Shown here: one piece after another, positions 21,471-31,064 of the stretch
How positions within the stretch are numbered: the stretch's first letter is position 1
Layout: each line of letters begins with the position of its first letter
From: Comamonadaceae bacterium
GTDB lineage: Bacteria > Pseudomonadota > Gammaproteobacteria > Burkholderiales > Burkholderiaceae_C
Reading direction: 5' to 3'
Length of the DNA: 59,002 nt
Assembly: GCA_947450765.1 (NCBI GenBank)
Contig: CANFXC010000008.1
Location: forward strand, 1 to 59,002
Program-made: the position numbers and the translations under genes
Notes under the pieces: model-generated
Database searches by the model: none
Seen by the model: the letters and a program-made list of their open reading frames with translations, nothing else
What the model was told of the DNA's origin: nothing

Positions 21471-22478
21471 TCAGTCTAGCTTGACCTTCGCCATTTCGAC
21501 GGCTTTGCCCCAAGTCTTGAATTCTTGTTCAATCAATGGCGCGAACTCTTCGGCTGGCGTGTACTTCAACTCGACGCCTTGCGCTTGCATGCGTTGCTTC
21601 AAATCAGGTGAACTCAGCGCTGTTTGAATGGCTTTAGTGAGCTTGGCCAACACCGGCGCCGGCGTGCCTTTGGGGGCTGAAATACCAAACAGGTTGTTCG
21701 CCTCAAAGCCTTTGACACCGCTTTCGTCGACGGTTGGCACGTTCGGCAACAGACTCACACGCTTGCTGGAGGCGACTGCCAAGACACGCAGCTTGCCCGA
21801 CTTCACATGCGGCATGGATGCCGGGATGCTGTCGAACATCATGCTCGCAATGCCAGCCATCAGGTCGGGCAATGCTTGCGAGCTGCCCTTGTAGGGCACG
21901 TGCACCAAGTCGAGGCCGGCTGTCGTCATGAACACCTCTGACTCAAGGTGTGACAGCGTGCCAGCACCTTGCGAGGCAAAGTTGTATTTTCCAGGTGAAG
22001 CCTTGAACAAGCTGATCAGCTGACCGACGTTTTGCACTGGCAGCGATGCGGGCACCACCAACATGTGGGGGACGGTTGCAACGCCCGCCACAGGCATAAA
22101 GTCTTTGATCAAATGCACCGGCTTGGGTGAGTAGGCTGCGGCGGCAATGGCCGCGTTGGTAACGGCCGCCATGTAGAGCGTATAGCCGTCAGGCGCGGCC
22201 TTTGCGGCATAGGTCAACCCGATGATGCCACCGCCACCGGGCTTGTTTTCAACGATCACGTTTTGCCCTAGCGCTTCCGACAGTTTTTGACCGATGGCGC
22301 GGGCCAGAATGTCCGTAGCGCCCGCCGGCGGAAAGGACAACACAAGCTGGATGCTGCGCTCCGGGTACTCGGCATGGGCCGGTCCAGACAGGGCGGCCGC
22401 TGCCATGATGATGCCGGTCAATGTCACGCGCAAAGCGCTGAGTCGGGTTGGATGATGTTGCTTAAACAGACGTGTCAT
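21471..22478 (-). CDS. Bug-family substrate-binding protein (receptor 2)
   Basis: A 335-aa periplasmic receptor. ATG 22478 is chosen because AGGAAG lies 7 nt upstream; the frame continues 21 codons further without support. A signal peptide ends at GPAHA, giving a mature start EYPERSIQLVLSFPPAGATDILAR. Family features include GGGGIIGLTYAAKAAPDGYT, VVPASLPVQNVGQL and FASQGAGTLSHLE. The ligand loop is FPPAGATD, against FPAGGATD in receptor 1, so the two may bind different ligands. It forms a likely operon with the downstream ggt gene (30-bp gap). Confidence 0.93.
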   Translation of the reverse strand: MTRLFKQHHPTRLSALRVTLTGIIMAAAALSGPAHAEYPERSIQLVLSFPPAGATDILARAIGQKLSEALGQNVIVENKPGGGGIIGLTYAAKAAPDGYTLYMAAVTNAAIAAAAYSPKPVHLIKDFMPVAGVATVPHMLVVPASLPVQNVGQLISLFKASPGKYNFASQGAGTLSHLESEVFMTTAGLDLVHVPYKGSSQALPDLMAGIASMMFDSIPASMPHVKSGKLRVLAVASSKRVSLLPNVPTVDESGVKGFEANNLFGISAPKGTPAPVLAKLTKAIQTALSSPDLKQRMQAQGVELKYTPAEEFAPLIEQEFKTWGKAVEMAKVKLD

Positions 22479-22618
22479 GAGCGGTGCTTCCTGAGAAAAT
22501 GAATGAGATTGCTTTTGCTGCTGCGCTCTAAGCTCACGCAATTAACAGGCCAGATCGCTGGGAGAGCCACCTTGTCGATTCAAACGGACGCGAAAAATAC
22601 TTGGCATGACGGCGGCTC

Positions 22619-23230
22619 TCATCCGCTGATCAATCGCAAATTGAAGGCCCGCTCAATCAACCAAAACAAGGCCACGACAGCCGTGATGATCGAACCACTT
22701 TTGAAGATGCCCCGCCGGTAAAAGCGGGTGTTTCGAAGCAGGTAAGCGACCGGAAGAAAGGCCGCCACAATCGCCAGTTGACCGATTTCTACACCCAAGT
22801 TAAAACCCAGCAAGGACAACACCAGCGCGTCCTTGGGCAAGCCTAATTCTGTCAGCACGCTGGCGAATCCGAAGCCGTGAATCAGTCCGAACATAAAGGC
22901 CAGCAGCCAGCGCCGCCGCTCCACGACTGGCCACAGATTGTTCGCAGCCGCCAGCACCACCGAAGCGGCAATGGCCGACTCAACCCATCGCGATGGCAAC
23001 GACATCAACTCTAGGGACGCCAGCGTCAGGGTGATTGAATGGGCCAGCGTGAACGCGGTAACCACCCCCACCACTTGGCGCAAGGCCAAGCCAAAGGTGG
23101 GAGCGCCTTGCCATCGTTTGACCTCATACACCAGCACGGCAGGCAGCAGCAAGGAGAGCAAAAACAATATGTGATCGAAGCCAATCCAGATGTGCCAAAT
23201 GCCTTCAATAATGTAGCGAACAGTGTTCAT
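22619..23230 (-). CDS. HupE/UreJ-like membrane protein
   Basis: A 203-aa polytopic membrane protein of the HupE/UreJ_2 type, whose members are proposed nickel or cobalt permeases or accessory proteins. Conserved histidine-bearing helices are visible: HIWIGFDHILFLLSLLLP near the N-terminus, AFTLAHSITLTLASL, FGLIHGFGFAS and GFNLGVEIGQLA. There is no signal peptide or periplasmic extension, which some family members have. No hydrogenase, urease or cobalamin gene is in the window, so a role with those enzymes is not supported locally. The substrate is unproven. Confidence 0.78.
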   Translation of the reverse strand: MNTVRYIIEGIWHIWIGFDHILFLLSLLLPAVLVYEVKRWQGAPTFGLALRQVVGVVTAFTLAHSITLTLASLELMSLPSRWVESAIAASVVLAAANNLWPVVERRRWLLAFMFGLIHGFGFASVLTELGLPKDALVLSLLGFNLGVEIGQLAIVAAFLPVAYLLRNTRFYRRGIFKSGSIITAVVALFWLIERAFNLRLISG

Positions 23231-23257
23231 CGCAGGCGCCCAGATGAACTTATTGCA

Positions 23258-24160
23258 TCATTGTGTGAGTGACACGCGCAAGTGCTGGGTCAAGGCATGG
23301 TCTTCACCTGGCTGTAAGTGGATCACATCAGCCCCTGCATTCGCCGCTTCAATGCACATGAAGTCTGGCCAACCCGCATCCGGGACGTCCGGCATAAGAC
23401 GGGCGTTCTCGCACCCAGGGTTCCACACAACAACGGACCGGCTGCCTTCTACATCAATGACGATGCTGCGTTGCCAGCCTGGATCAACCAATGTGTAGCG
23501 ATGGCTGCGGGAGGTGGACACCTCCAACGAGTGTTCGTAGGTTCGATCGCAAGCTTGGCCCAGTGCAAAAGGGGCGCGCTGCACGTCTTGTGTTGAGTCT
23601 CGCAGACGGTCGGTGTAGGTCAGACCTTGAATGCCGTTAATGGACACTCGTTGAGCTTGGCTCACAGCATAGTAACTGTGCAAGGCTTGCGACAACTCAA
23701 AAGGTACCTTGCTTAGGTTGCGCGTGTGCAGGGTTTGTTGCAAGGTCTCGCCCAGCGTCACTTGAAGACTCACTCGCAATTCGACAGGTACGCCCGCTGC
23801 GGCTAACAGGCTGGGGGAAGGAATCACGGGTTCAAAAGTCAATGACACCTCGTCGTCAGTGCTGGTCTGGATGGCCGTGATCTGCCAAGTCAAGTTGCGC
23901 ACTGGGCCGTGTTGCGCAGCACGGCTGGTTTGGCCCTGCTTGGCAAACCACGGCCAACACACAGGAACACCACCGCGAATAGCTGCTGGTTCAGGTAACG
24001 ATGCTGGAGAGAGCCAGAAAACATCGCGCTGACCAGACGGCACCCATGACATCAGATGCGCGCCATGCAAGGAGATCAACGCATTCCCATGACGCGTGCT
24101 CAGCTGCAGGGCGTTGTGGCCCGCTTGCTGAACCGCTGTGATCTGCGACGGCAGCAACAA
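23258..24160 (-). CDS. D-hexose-6-phosphate mutarotase (aldose-1-epimerase family, YeaD-like)
   Basis: A 300-aa beta-sandwich epimerase homologue. Recognisable elements are LISLHGAHLMSWVPSGQRDVFW, the histidines in AAQHGPVRNLTW and LSQALHSYYAVS, and the acidic CIEAAN near the C-terminus, matching the YeaD/YMR099c hexose-6-phosphate mutarotase group. It interconverts the anomers of glucose-6-phosphate and similar sugars in the cytoplasm. The start lies 6 nt after the parvulin stop, so it is the last gene of the yciB-bolA-parvulin run. There is no functional tie to those neighbours beyond shared transcription. Confidence 0.85.
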   Translation of the reverse strand: MLLPSQITAVQQAGHNALQLSTRHGNALISLHGAHLMSWVPSGQRDVFWLSPASLPEPAAIRGGVPVCWPWFAKQGQTSRAAQHGPVRNLTWQITAIQTSTDDEVSLTFEPVIPSPSLLAAAGVPVELRVSLQVTLGETLQQTLHTRNLSKVPFELSQALHSYYAVSQAQRVSINGIQGLTYTDRLRDSTQDVQRAPFALGQACDRTYEHSLEVSTSRSHRYTLVDPGWQRSIVIDVEGSRSVVVWNPGCENARLMPDVPDAGWPDFMCIEAANAGADVIHLQPGEDHALTQHLRVSLTQ

Positions 24161-24166
24161 GTCGTG

Positions 24167-24952
24167 TTACTCGACCTTGGCTTTAGCGCGCAGGTTTTGC
24201 TGGAAAGCACCTAGTTTTTCTTGCTGCATCTGTTGGGAGATTTGTGGTTTGACTTCTTCAAACGCTGGCAGTTTGACGTCACGAACATCGTCGACGCGGA
24301 TGACGTGGTACCCAAACTGGGTCTTGACGGGTTCTTGCGTCAGCTGGCCTTTGCTGAGCGCGAGCAAAGCAGCGCTGAACTCAGGGACGTAGCTACTGGG
24401 GTTGGCCCAATCGAGATCGCCACCATTGGCACCGGAGCCGGTGTCTTTTGATTTTTTCTTGGCGATGTCTTCAAATTTCCCACCTTTTTTCAGGCTGGCA
24501 ATGATGGCTTTGGCATCGGCTTCTTTTTCAACCAGGATATGGTGCGCCTTGTATTCTTTGCCACCGTTGGCGGATGCAAATTTGTCGTACTCGGCTTTCA
24601 AGTCTGCGTCCGTGATCGGATTTTTCTTTTGGAAGTCGTTGAAGAGCTGACGGATCAGGATCGTCTGACGTGCCAGTTCCATCTGCACCTTGAAGTCGTC
24701 TGTCGCAGCCAAGCCCAGCTTGTCAGCTTCTTGCATAAAGACTTCGCGAGCGATCACTTCTTCACGCAATTGGCCTTGCATTTCAGGGGTGATTGGGCGA
24801 CCGCTGCTTTCAATTTGCTGAGCCAGCGAGTCAAGCCGTGTTTTAGGAACAGCTTTGCCATTGACGATGGCCACGTTTTGCGCCAATACAGCGGTGGCGC
24901 CAAAGGTCATCAGGCAGGTCAGTGCGGTGGCAATCAGAAGATTTTTTTTCAT
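24167..24952 (-). CDS. Periplasmic parvulin-type peptidyl-prolyl cis-trans isomerase
   Basis: A 261-aa exported foldase of the PpiC/SurA/PrsA class. ATG 24952 gives a clear signal peptide (KKNLLIATALTCLMTFGATAVLA) and mature start QNVAIVNGKAVP; the longer frame to 25075 adds a non-homologous N-terminus. An N-terminal SurA_N-like helical region precedes a single rotamase domain at about 135-230 (YKAHHILVEKEADAKAIIASL, GGDLDWANPSSYVPEFS, TQFGYHVIRVDD). It helps fold outer-membrane or secreted proteins. It is preceded by bolA, with a 119-bp AT-rich gap that could carry its own promoter. Confidence 0.92.
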   Translation of the reverse strand: MKKNLLIATALTCLMTFGATAVLAQNVAIVNGKAVPKTRLDSLAQQIESSGRPITPEMQGQLREEVIAREVFMQEADKLGLAATDDFKVQMELARQTILIRQLFNDFQKKNPITDADLKAEYDKFASANGGKEYKAHHILVEKEADAKAIIASLKKGGKFEDIAKKKSKDTGSGANGGDLDWANPSSYVPEFSAALLALSKGQLTQEPVKTQFGYHVIRVDDVRDVKLPAFEEVKPQISQQMQQEKLGAFQQNLRAKAKVE

Positions 24953-25071
24953 GCGGAATCCTTGCATTCGTGAGAAATGAAATAAGTGAGGAAAAAGAAA
25001 ATGGGGATTGACGGTAAGAGGGTCAATCGAAAATGCACCATCAAGGTCAACCTTCAGTTTGCCACCTTGAA

Positions 25072-25368
25072 TCATGGTTTTTCGATGATCTCGATGGCCA
25101 AAGCGTGTAGTCCTTGGTCTATAAAATTTTGCATTGCATCATACACAAGCCTATGGCGGGCGACGCGGCTCTTACCGTCAAACATCGGGCTGGCAATGCG
25201 CACGCGAAAATGGGTGCCGAAACCTTCTTCATTGGCACCGGTGTGACCTGCATGGTCACCACTTTCGTCGATGACTTGCAATACGCTGGGCTGCAAAACA
25301 GCTCGCAGCTGGCGTTCGATGGCCGGAACCGTTGGCAGCTGAGGGGAGCTTGCTGTCACTTGACTCAT
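25072..25368 (-). CDS. bolA: BolA family protein
   Basis: A 98-aa BolA/IbaG-like protein. ATG 25368 overlaps the yciB stop by 4 nt (ATGA), which fixes the start. The class II KH-like fold is represented by LQPSVLQVIDESGDHAGH, HFRVRIASPMFDGKSRVARHRLVYDAM and the C-terminal GLHALAIEI. The histidine in the ARHRLVY helix is the conserved Fe-S ligand used with monothiol glutaredoxins. Roles are in iron-sulfur trafficking and stress morphology. The yciB-bolA-parvulin order is a recurrent betaproteobacterial cluster. Confidence 0.92.
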   Translation of the reverse strand: MSQVTASSPQLPTVPAIERQLRAVLQPSVLQVIDESGDHAGHTGANEEGFGTHFRVRIASPMFDGKSRVARHRLVYDAMQNFIDQGLHALAIEIIEKP

Positions 25369-25991
25369 GGCGCTGAGTCCGGTTTGATGTATTTGTTCAA
25401 GTACACCGCTTGGACAGCGACAAATACAAACATCAGTCCGAGTCCGCCGAAGAGCTTGAAGTTGACCCAGGTACTGGTTGAGAAGTTGAAAGCCACCCAA
25501 AGATTAACCACCCCCATGACGGCAAAAAAAGCGACCCAGCTCAGATTGACACGCTGCCAGATAGCATCAGGCAAGCTCATTTGTGCACCCATCATGGACT
25601 TGATGCCGTTCTTTTTAAAGACCAGCTGGCCGATGAGCAAGGCCCCGCCCATGACCCAATACAGCACCGTCGGCTTCCATTTGATGAAGCTTTCGCTGTG
25701 GAAGTAAATGGTGGCGCCGCCTAGCAAAGTGACCAGCCCGAGGCTGACCCAGAGCATGGTGTCCACTTTTTTACCGGCTATTTTGAGCCAGAGAATTTGC
25801 GCCAGCGTGGCCACAATGACCACGACGGTGGCCAACAGCACTGGTGCCTCTGCCGGCCCCACCATGCCCCCCGCCACCATGAAGCTAAGCCAGTCGGTGG
25901 CTACGGCAGCAGCCCATTCACGGTTGCCTTCGGCATACTTGAACATGCCGAAAAACAGCGCTATGGGCAAAAAGTCGAACAATATTTTCAT
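25365..25991 (-). CDS. yciB: Inner membrane-spanning septation protein YciB (IspZ)
   Basis: A 208-aa protein with five to six membrane helices and the family N-terminus MKILFDFLPIALFFGMFKYAEG. ATG 25991 is chosen from that conserved start; the frame extends 16 codons upstream without homology. YciB/IspZ contributes to envelope integrity and septation and interacts with division and elongation proteins. Further hallmarks are HSESFIKWKPTVLYWVMGG and WVNFKLFGGLGLMFVF. The stop overlaps bolA (ATGA). Confidence 0.93.
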   Translation of the reverse strand: MKILFDFLPIALFFGMFKYAEGNREWAAAVATDWLSFMVAGGMVGPAEAPVLLATVVVIVATLAQILWLKIAGKKVDTMLWVSLGLVTLLGGATIYFHSESFIKWKPTVLYWVMGGALLIGQLVFKKNGIKSMMGAQMSLPDAIWQRVNLSWVAFFAVMGVVNLWVAFNFSTSTWVNFKLFGGLGLMFVFVAVQAVYLNKYIKPDSAP

Positions 25992-26062
25992 GGCGTGATT
26001 ATGTCTGTCGCAAGTAAAGAGTTGGCGCTGGTACGTCAAGTTTCCCCTAGGTCCGCCCCAAG

Positions 26063-26085
26063 AAAAAATGCGCCTTGAGGAAGGC
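26063..26085 (-). terminator. Candidate rho-independent terminator of selO-msrB
   Basis: Read on the minus strand just after the msrB stop, GCCTT (26085-26081) and AAGGC (26076-26072) form a 5-bp stem with loop CCTC. A TTTTTT run (26068-26063) follows three bases later. The stem is short, so this is a modest terminator. Its place between msrB and yciB would separate the two transcripts. Confidence 0.5.
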
Positions 26086-26088
26086 CCC

Positions 26089-26499
26089 TTAGTTTGGCTT
26101 GAAGTCCAACGACGCAGAGTTCATGCAGTAGCGCAAGCCGGTGGGTGCAGGGCCGTCCTCAAACACATGGCCAAGGTGTGATCCGCAATCAGGGCAGTGC
26201 GCCTCTACCCGCTCACCAAAGAGCGAGCGATCGACTTTGGTTTCAACAGCATCGTTGGCCAGCGGCGCATAGTAGCTGGGCCAACCGGAGCCAGACTCGT
26301 ATTTGGTCGCAGAGTCAAACAAGGGCTTGCCGCAGCAGATGCAGGCGTAGGTGCCCGCAGCTTTATTGCTTTCGTATTTGCCGGTGAAGGCGCGCTCAGT
26401 CGATTCGTGTCGCGTGATGTCAAAAGCGGCAGGCTCTGCGCCTTTTTCAGCCAGCAAGGCTTTCCATTCGGCTTCGGTTTTTTCAATTTTGTAGGTCAT
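26089..26499 (-). CDS. msrB: Peptide-methionine (R)-S-oxide reductase MsrB
   Basis: A 136-aa repair enzyme reducing methionine-R-sulfoxide in proteins. Catalytic C125 sits in [10 protein letters not shown]. Two CxxC pairs, C53/C56 (CICC) and C102/C105 (CPDC), form the structural zinc site. The loop often written GCGWPS is GSGWPS here, so that common cysteine is absent and recycling may use another cysteine or thioredoxin directly. The start is 24 nt after the selO stop. The two genes are probably co-transcribed in an oxidative-stress pair seen in many proteobacteria. Confidence 0.96.
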   Translation of the reverse strand: MTYKIEKTEAEWKALLAEKGAEPAAFDITRHESTERAFTGKYESNKAAGTYACICCGKPLFDSATKYESGSGWPSYYAPLANDAVETKVDRSLFGERVEAHCPDCGSHLGHVFEDGPAPTGLRYCMNSASLDFKPN

Positions 26500-26523
26500 G
26501 AGAATTCCTTTTGGAAAGTGATT

Positions 26524-28029
26524 TTATGAACTGCAGCTGATTTCAATACCAGCAGCCCAGTCGGGTGGAAAGTCGGCCAAGGCTTGATGTCCGGCGATGT
26601 CTTCATGCTCGTCAAACGGAGATTGAAACACGTGCAAGAGTTTCTCAACTTCTGAATAGTCGTGAACACCAGCAGCGCGAATAGCCTGTTCACCAAGGTG
26701 GTTACGCAAGACGAACTTGGGGTTGCTGCGACGCATCAGTGCTTCACTGGCATGCCCGTCTTGCTGCTCGCGCCGAGCTGAGTAGGGTGCGGCCCAGACC
26801 TCGAAAGCCGCGCGATCCAGAAAAAGGTCACGCACAGACTCGCGCCCTGCAGGTGTTGAAAAATCACACAAGCGACGCCAAAAAATAGTGTGGTCAATCT
26901 GATGAGTTGCCAGCAACTGCAGTGTGCTCTCGATTAAGGTTTTGTCGTCGTTGTGAACGGCATCGTTTGTCAGTCCGAGCTTGGCGCGCATGCGGTTTTC
27001 CAAGGCTTTGGGAAATACGGTTTTGTAGGATTCCAGCGCCGCTAAGGCGTGTTCCTGATCTTCAATCAAGGGCAGCAGCGCTTGACCCAGACAAAAGAGA
27101 TTCCAGTAGGCGATGTTGGGCTGCTTGTTGTAGGCGTAGCGTCCTTGCGTGTCTGAGTGGTTGCAAATATGGCCGGGGTCAAAGGTGTCTAAAAACTGGA
27201 AGGGGCCGTAGTCAATCGTCAGCCCGAGGATGCTCATGTTGTCGGTGTTCATCACGCCATGGCAAAAGCCCACCGATTGCCAGGCGGCCATGAGCTCGGC
27301 CGTTCGTTCACTGACGGCTTGCAACAAGGCGGCATAGGGCTGGGCGGCATCGCGGCAAGCGGGGTAATGGTGCTGAATGACAAAGTCGGCCAGTGTTTTG
27401 AGCTGGTCGTGCTGATTGCCATGGCTGAAATGCTCAAAATGTCCGAAGCGGATGAAGCTTGGAGAGCTGCGGGTCACCACGGCAGCGGTTTCAACGTCTT
27501 CACGGCGAACACGGTCGTCAGAGCCGGTGATGCACAGAGCGCGCGTGGTCGGAATCCCCAAGCCGTGCATGGCTTCGGAACACAGAAATTCACGGATCGA
27601 GCTGCGCAGCACCGCACGGCCATCGCCGCCGCGGGAGTAGGGCGTGAGACCCGCGCCCTTGAGCTGCAACTCAAAGCCGCCATTCGGCGTTTGCAGCTGT
27701 CCCAGCAGCGTGGCCCGGCCGTCGCCCAGTTGTCCGGCCCATTGGCCGAACTGGTGTCCGCTGTAAACGCTGGCCAAGGGCTCGGTGCCCGGCAACACGC
27801 TGTTGCCGGTGAAGGCCTCCAGCGCCTCTTGCGAAGCCAGCCACGAAGTATCCAAGCCTAATTCGCGTGCCAGCGCCGCGTTGCGACTGACCCAGTACGG
27901 CGCGCTGAGTGGGCGCACCGGTTGCGGCGTCGAAAAATCACGGCCCAGCCGGGCGAAGCGATTTTGCCAAGTCAGCGGAGGCATGGCCTGGGCCGCCAAG
28001 GGCTCGGTTGAAGGGATGTTCAAAGTCAT
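26524..28029 (-). CDS. selO: Protein adenylyltransferase SelO (YdiU)
   Basis: A 501-aa pseudokinase-fold enzyme that transfers AMP from ATP to Ser/Thr/Tyr of redox proteins. ATG 28029 ([14 protein letters not shown]) is preferred over the ATG 11 codons upstream. Key segments: [58 protein letters not shown], and the metal/nucleotide loop [20 protein letters not shown]. The chain ends in SCSS, so the position occupied by selenocysteine in animal SelO is cysteine-bearing, as in E. coli. It lies upstream of msrB in the same orientation. Confidence 0.95.
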   Translation of the reverse strand: MTLNIPSTEPLAAQAMPPLTWQNRFARLGRDFSTPQPVRPLSAPYWVSRNAALARELGLDTSWLASQEALEAFTGNSVLPGTEPLASVYSGHQFGQWAGQLGDGRATLLGQLQTPNGGFELQLKGAGLTPYSRGGDGRAVLRSSIREFLCSEAMHGLGIPTTRALCITGSDDRVRREDVETAAVVTRSSPSFIRFGHFEHFSHGNQHDQLKTLADFVIQHHYPACRDAAQPYAALLQAVSERTAELMAAWQSVGFCHGVMNTDNMSILGLTIDYGPFQFLDTFDPGHICNHSDTQGRYAYNKQPNIAYWNLFCLGQALLPLIEDQEHALAALESYKTVFPKALENRMRAKLGLTNDAVHNDDKTLIESTLQLLATHQIDHTIFWRRLCDFSTPAGRESVRDLFLDRAAFEVWAAPYSARREQQDGHASEALMRRSNPKFVLRNHLGEQAIRAAGVHDYSEVEKLLHVFQSPFDEHEDIAGHQALADFPPDWAAGIEISCSS

Positions 28030-28172
28030 GCGTAGATTGTCTCTGACTTGGTCAGCAATCACTCAGCGCGCGGGCAATCCCGTATCAGCGGGCAGGTCAG
28101 TTCGGGCGCGATGTCAGTGGTACAACGTCAGTACGCGATCATGCGAAAAATAAGACAAGAGGACGACTCAAA

Positions 28173-29798
28173 ATGCTCGGCTTAATGCAAGACCAACCGC
28201 TGCTGATTTCAAACCTGATTGAGTTCGCTGAACGCCATCATGCCGACGTCGAAATCGTTTCGCGCCGGGTCGAGGGCGATATTCACCGCTACACCTACAA
28301 GGAGGCCGCGCAGCGCTCGCGTCAGGTGGCCCATGCGCTCGATGGCATAGCGCTCCAGTTCAGCGACCGGGTGGCCACGCTGGCCTGGAACGGCTACCGT
28401 CACTTTGAGCTGTATTACGGCGTCAGCGGTTCGGGGCGTGTGCTGCACACCATCAACCCACGCCTGCACCCCGACCAAATTGCTTGGATTGCCAACCACG
28501 CCGAAGACCAGGTGCTGTGTTTTGACATGAACTTTTTGCCCTTGGTGCAAGCCGTCCACAAGCAGTGCAAAACCATTCGTCAATACGTCGCCTTGTGTGA
28601 CGCCGACAATCTGCCGGCTGACAGCGGCATTCCCGGACTCATCAGCTACGAAGCCTGGATTGCCCCGCACCCGACCACCTACCAATGGCCGTCATTTGAC
28701 GAAAATTCGGCTTCGAGCATGTGCTACACCAGCGGCACCACCGGTCACCCAAAGGCTGCTCTGTACAGCCACCGTTCCACCACTTTGCACGCCTACGCTG
28801 CCGCTTTGCCAGACGTCATGAGTTTGTCGGCGGGCGACTCTGTGTTGCCGGTGGTGCCGATGTTTCACGTCAATGCCTGGGGGATTCCCTACTCAGCCTC
28901 GCTGACCGGCGCCAAACTGGTGTTTCCGGGGCCGGCGCTGGATGGCAAATCTATTTACGAGTTGATTGAAGCCGAGCAAGTGACCTACGCGGCCGGTGTG
29001 CCAACCGTCTGGCAAATGCTGCTGACCCACATGAAGCCGGCGGACCTGCGTTTCTCCAGCTTGAAACGTACGGTGATTGGTGGTTCAGCCTGCCCGCCGG
29101 CCATGATCAGCGCCTTCAATGACGATTACGGCGTCGAGGTATTGCACGCTTGGGGTATGACCGAGATGAGCCCGCTGGGAACGCTGTGCAGCCTGAAAAA
29201 CAAACACCAAGGTTTGCCGGCGGAGGACAAAATGAAAATTCGTCTGAAGCAGGGGCGTGCGATTTTTGGCGTTGACATGAAAATTGTCGATGACCGTGGC
29301 GTGGAACTTCCATGGGACGGCAAAACCTATGGCGACCTGTTGGTCAAAGGTCCGTGGATTGTGCGGGACTATTACAAAGGCGAGGGGGCTGCACCGTTGG
29401 TTGACGGCTGGTTTCCGACCGGCGACGTCGCCACCATCGACGCCGACGGCTACATGCAGATCACCGACCGCAGCAAGGACGTGATCAAGTCGGGCGGCGA
29501 GTGGATCAGCTCCATCGACATTGAAAACATCGCCGTGGCGCACCCGGCCGTGGCCATGGCCGCCTGTATTGGTGTGGCGCATCCCAAATGGGACGAGCGC
29601 CCGATCATTGCGGTGGTCAAAAAACCGGGGGCCGAGATCAGCCGTGAAGAACTGCTGCGCTTTTACGAAGGAAAAACCGCCAAGTGGCAGATCCCCGACG
29701 ATGTGGTGTTTGTCGATGCGATCCCGATCGGTGCTACCGGCAAGATGCTCAAAACCAAGCTTCGTGAAGTGCTGAAGGACTACCAGCTGCCGAGTTGA
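28173..29798 (+). CDS. AMP-dependent acyl-CoA synthetase (medium/long-chain fatty acid type)
   Basis: A 541-aa ANL-superfamily enzyme activating a carboxylic acid to its CoA thioester via an acyl-AMP. The P-loop-like motif [20 protein letters not shown] lies near residues 180-200. [11 protein letters not shown] (A5) and [19 protein letters not shown] (A7/A8) follow, with the hinge [15 protein letters not shown] and the C-terminal catalytic lysine in [10 protein letters not shown]. Overall form resembles FadD-like fatty acyl-CoA ligases of Burkholderiales; the chain length preference is unknown. It stands alone between selO (divergent) and the efflux operon (convergent, 9-bp gap). A weak AGAGGA lies about 10 nt before the ATG. 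Confidence 0.9.
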   Translation: MLGLMQDQPLLISNLIEFAERHHADVEIVSRRVEGDIHRYTYKEAAQRSRQVAHALDGIALQFSDRVATLAWNGYRHFELYYGVSGSGRVLHTINPRLHPDQIAWIANHAEDQVLCFDMNFLPLVQAVHKQCKTIRQYVALCDADNLPADSGIPGLISYEAWIAPHPTTYQWPSFDENSASSMCYTSGTTGHPKAALYSHRSTTLHAYAAALPDVMSLSAGDSVLPVVPMFHVNAWGIPYSASLTGAKLVFPGPALDGKSIYELIEAEQVTYAAGVPTVWQMLLTHMKPADLRFSSLKRTVIGGSACPPAMISAFNDDYGVEVLHAWGMTEMSPLGTLCSLKNKHQGLPAEDKMKIRLKQGRAIFGVDMKIVDDRGVELPWDGKTYGDLLVKGPWIVRDYYKGEGAAPLVDGWFPTGDVATIDADGYMQITDRSKDVIKSGGEWISSIDIENIAVAHPAVAMAACIGVAHPKWDERPIIAVVKKPGAEISREELLRFYEGKTAKWQIPDDVVFVDAIPIGATGKMLKTKLREVLKDYQLPS

Positions 29799-29807
29799 AA
29801 CGTCGGG

Positions 29808-31064
29808 TTAATCGTGCTCTAAATCCCAGATGAAGTGCGCGTCTGTGAGCAACCCGTAATAAGCTTTCAGCGCGCCGACTTGGGCTTGCAGTGCGCTGTT
29901 TTCTGCGGCCGTGGCTTGACGCCGGGCCAGCAGCAAAGATTGCAGATCACCTTCGCCCAAGGCATAAGCGCGCTGGACCAGCTTGGCGTTTTCTTGCATG
30001 GCGCGGGCGCCTTCATTGGCCATTTGGAGACTTTCATACAAGCCTCTGGCCGTCACGAAGGCGGTCGCAATCTCGGTTTCCAGTTCGCGTTGCGTGAGCT
30101 CAACCGTTTGGCGCGCCACTTCAACGGCGGCGAGGGCTTTGGCGCTGCGTGAATCACGCAAGCCGCCAACCAAGGGGATGCTGATGCTCACACCCATCAG
30201 CCGTTCGCGACCGCCCACCTCAGAGGTGCTGTAGACGCCCAGAGTCGGATCCGCAAATCGACTGGCGCTGGCATGCTCGGCCTGCGCTTGTGCGATTCGC
30301 AGCTGTGTCTGCGCGAGCTTGAGCACGTCGCTTTCAGCCATGATCCGTTGCCGCCACTGGCTGGCGTCTTCCGCAAGTAACAGCGGTGAGGGCAGGGCGA
30401 GGCGCATGGGCTTGATGCCGGGAAATCTAACGGAGATGCGCGCCCAAGCTGCGGCAGCCTGGGTCTGCGCATCGTTGTTTTGGCGTTTTTGCTCCGTCAG
30501 TTCGGCGTTGGCCAGGTTGAGGTCTAGCCGGGATGCATCACCGGCCCGGCTGCGCTTGTCAACGGCCATCACGTTGTCTTGCACGGCCTGGACATTAGCC
30601 GCCGCCAACTCACGCCCACGTTCCGACGCGAGCCAATCGATCCAGAGTGACATCAAGTCTTTGGCCGACTCGTGCATTGCCTCGCCATAGCGCGCTTCGG
30701 ACTCCTGAAGGGTGGCTTGGCCTATGTTGCGGTCAGCTGCGAGCTTGCCGGGCAGCCGAATAGCGCGTTCGACGCCGACATTCCACTCCCGGTATTGCGC
30801 GCCCGTGTCGAGCGAGCGCCGCTGCCCAAAAGCTCTCGCAGTCCACTCGTAAGGCGATCTCTCGAGAATATTGGATTCTTCCCGGGCGACGGCCAAACCT
30901 GCCCGTGCAGCAGCCACGCGCGGGTCTTGCTCCAGCAGCGGGCGCGCTAATTCCGTGGGCAGCAGCCCGACTGCGGCGGGTGCTTGCAGGGCATAAACCG
31001 GTGCGACCCAGCTGAACCCGCTGATCAACATGACACAACTGATGCAGAGCCATCGAATCATCAT
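29808..31064 (-). CDS. TolC/CzcC-family outer membrane efflux protein
   Basis: A 418-aa outer-membrane channel component of a tripartite pump. The first of two tandem ATGs (31064) overlaps the upstream stop as ATGA. A signal peptide (MIRWLCISCVMLISGFSWVAPVYA) precedes the mature protein. Two repeated helical barrel segments are present (ARPLLEQDPRVAAARAGLAVAREE and LKLAQTQLRIAQAQAEHASA), with the beta segment PTLGVYSTSEVGGRERLMGVSISIPL. It works with the adaptor and RND pump encoded upstream. As the last operon gene its position departs from the usual czcCBA order. Confidence 0.88.
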   Translation of the reverse strand: MMIRWLCISCVMLISGFSWVAPVYALQAPAAVGLLPTELARPLLEQDPRVAAARAGLAVAREESNILERSPYEWTARAFGQRRSLDTGAQYREWNVGVERAIRLPGKLAADRNIGQATLQESEARYGEAMHESAKDLMSLWIDWLASERGRELAAANVQAVQDNVMAVDKRSRAGDASRLDLNLANAELTEQKRQNNDAQTQAAAAWARISVRFPGIKPMRLALPSPLLLAEDASQWRQRIMAESDVLKLAQTQLRIAQAQAEHASASRFADPTLGVYSTSEVGGRERLMGVSISIPLVGGLRDSRSAKALAAVEVARQTVELTQRELETEIATAFVTARGLYESLQMANEGARAMQENAKLVQRAYALGEGDLQSLLLARRQATAAENSALQAQVGALKAYYGLLTDAHFIWDLEHD

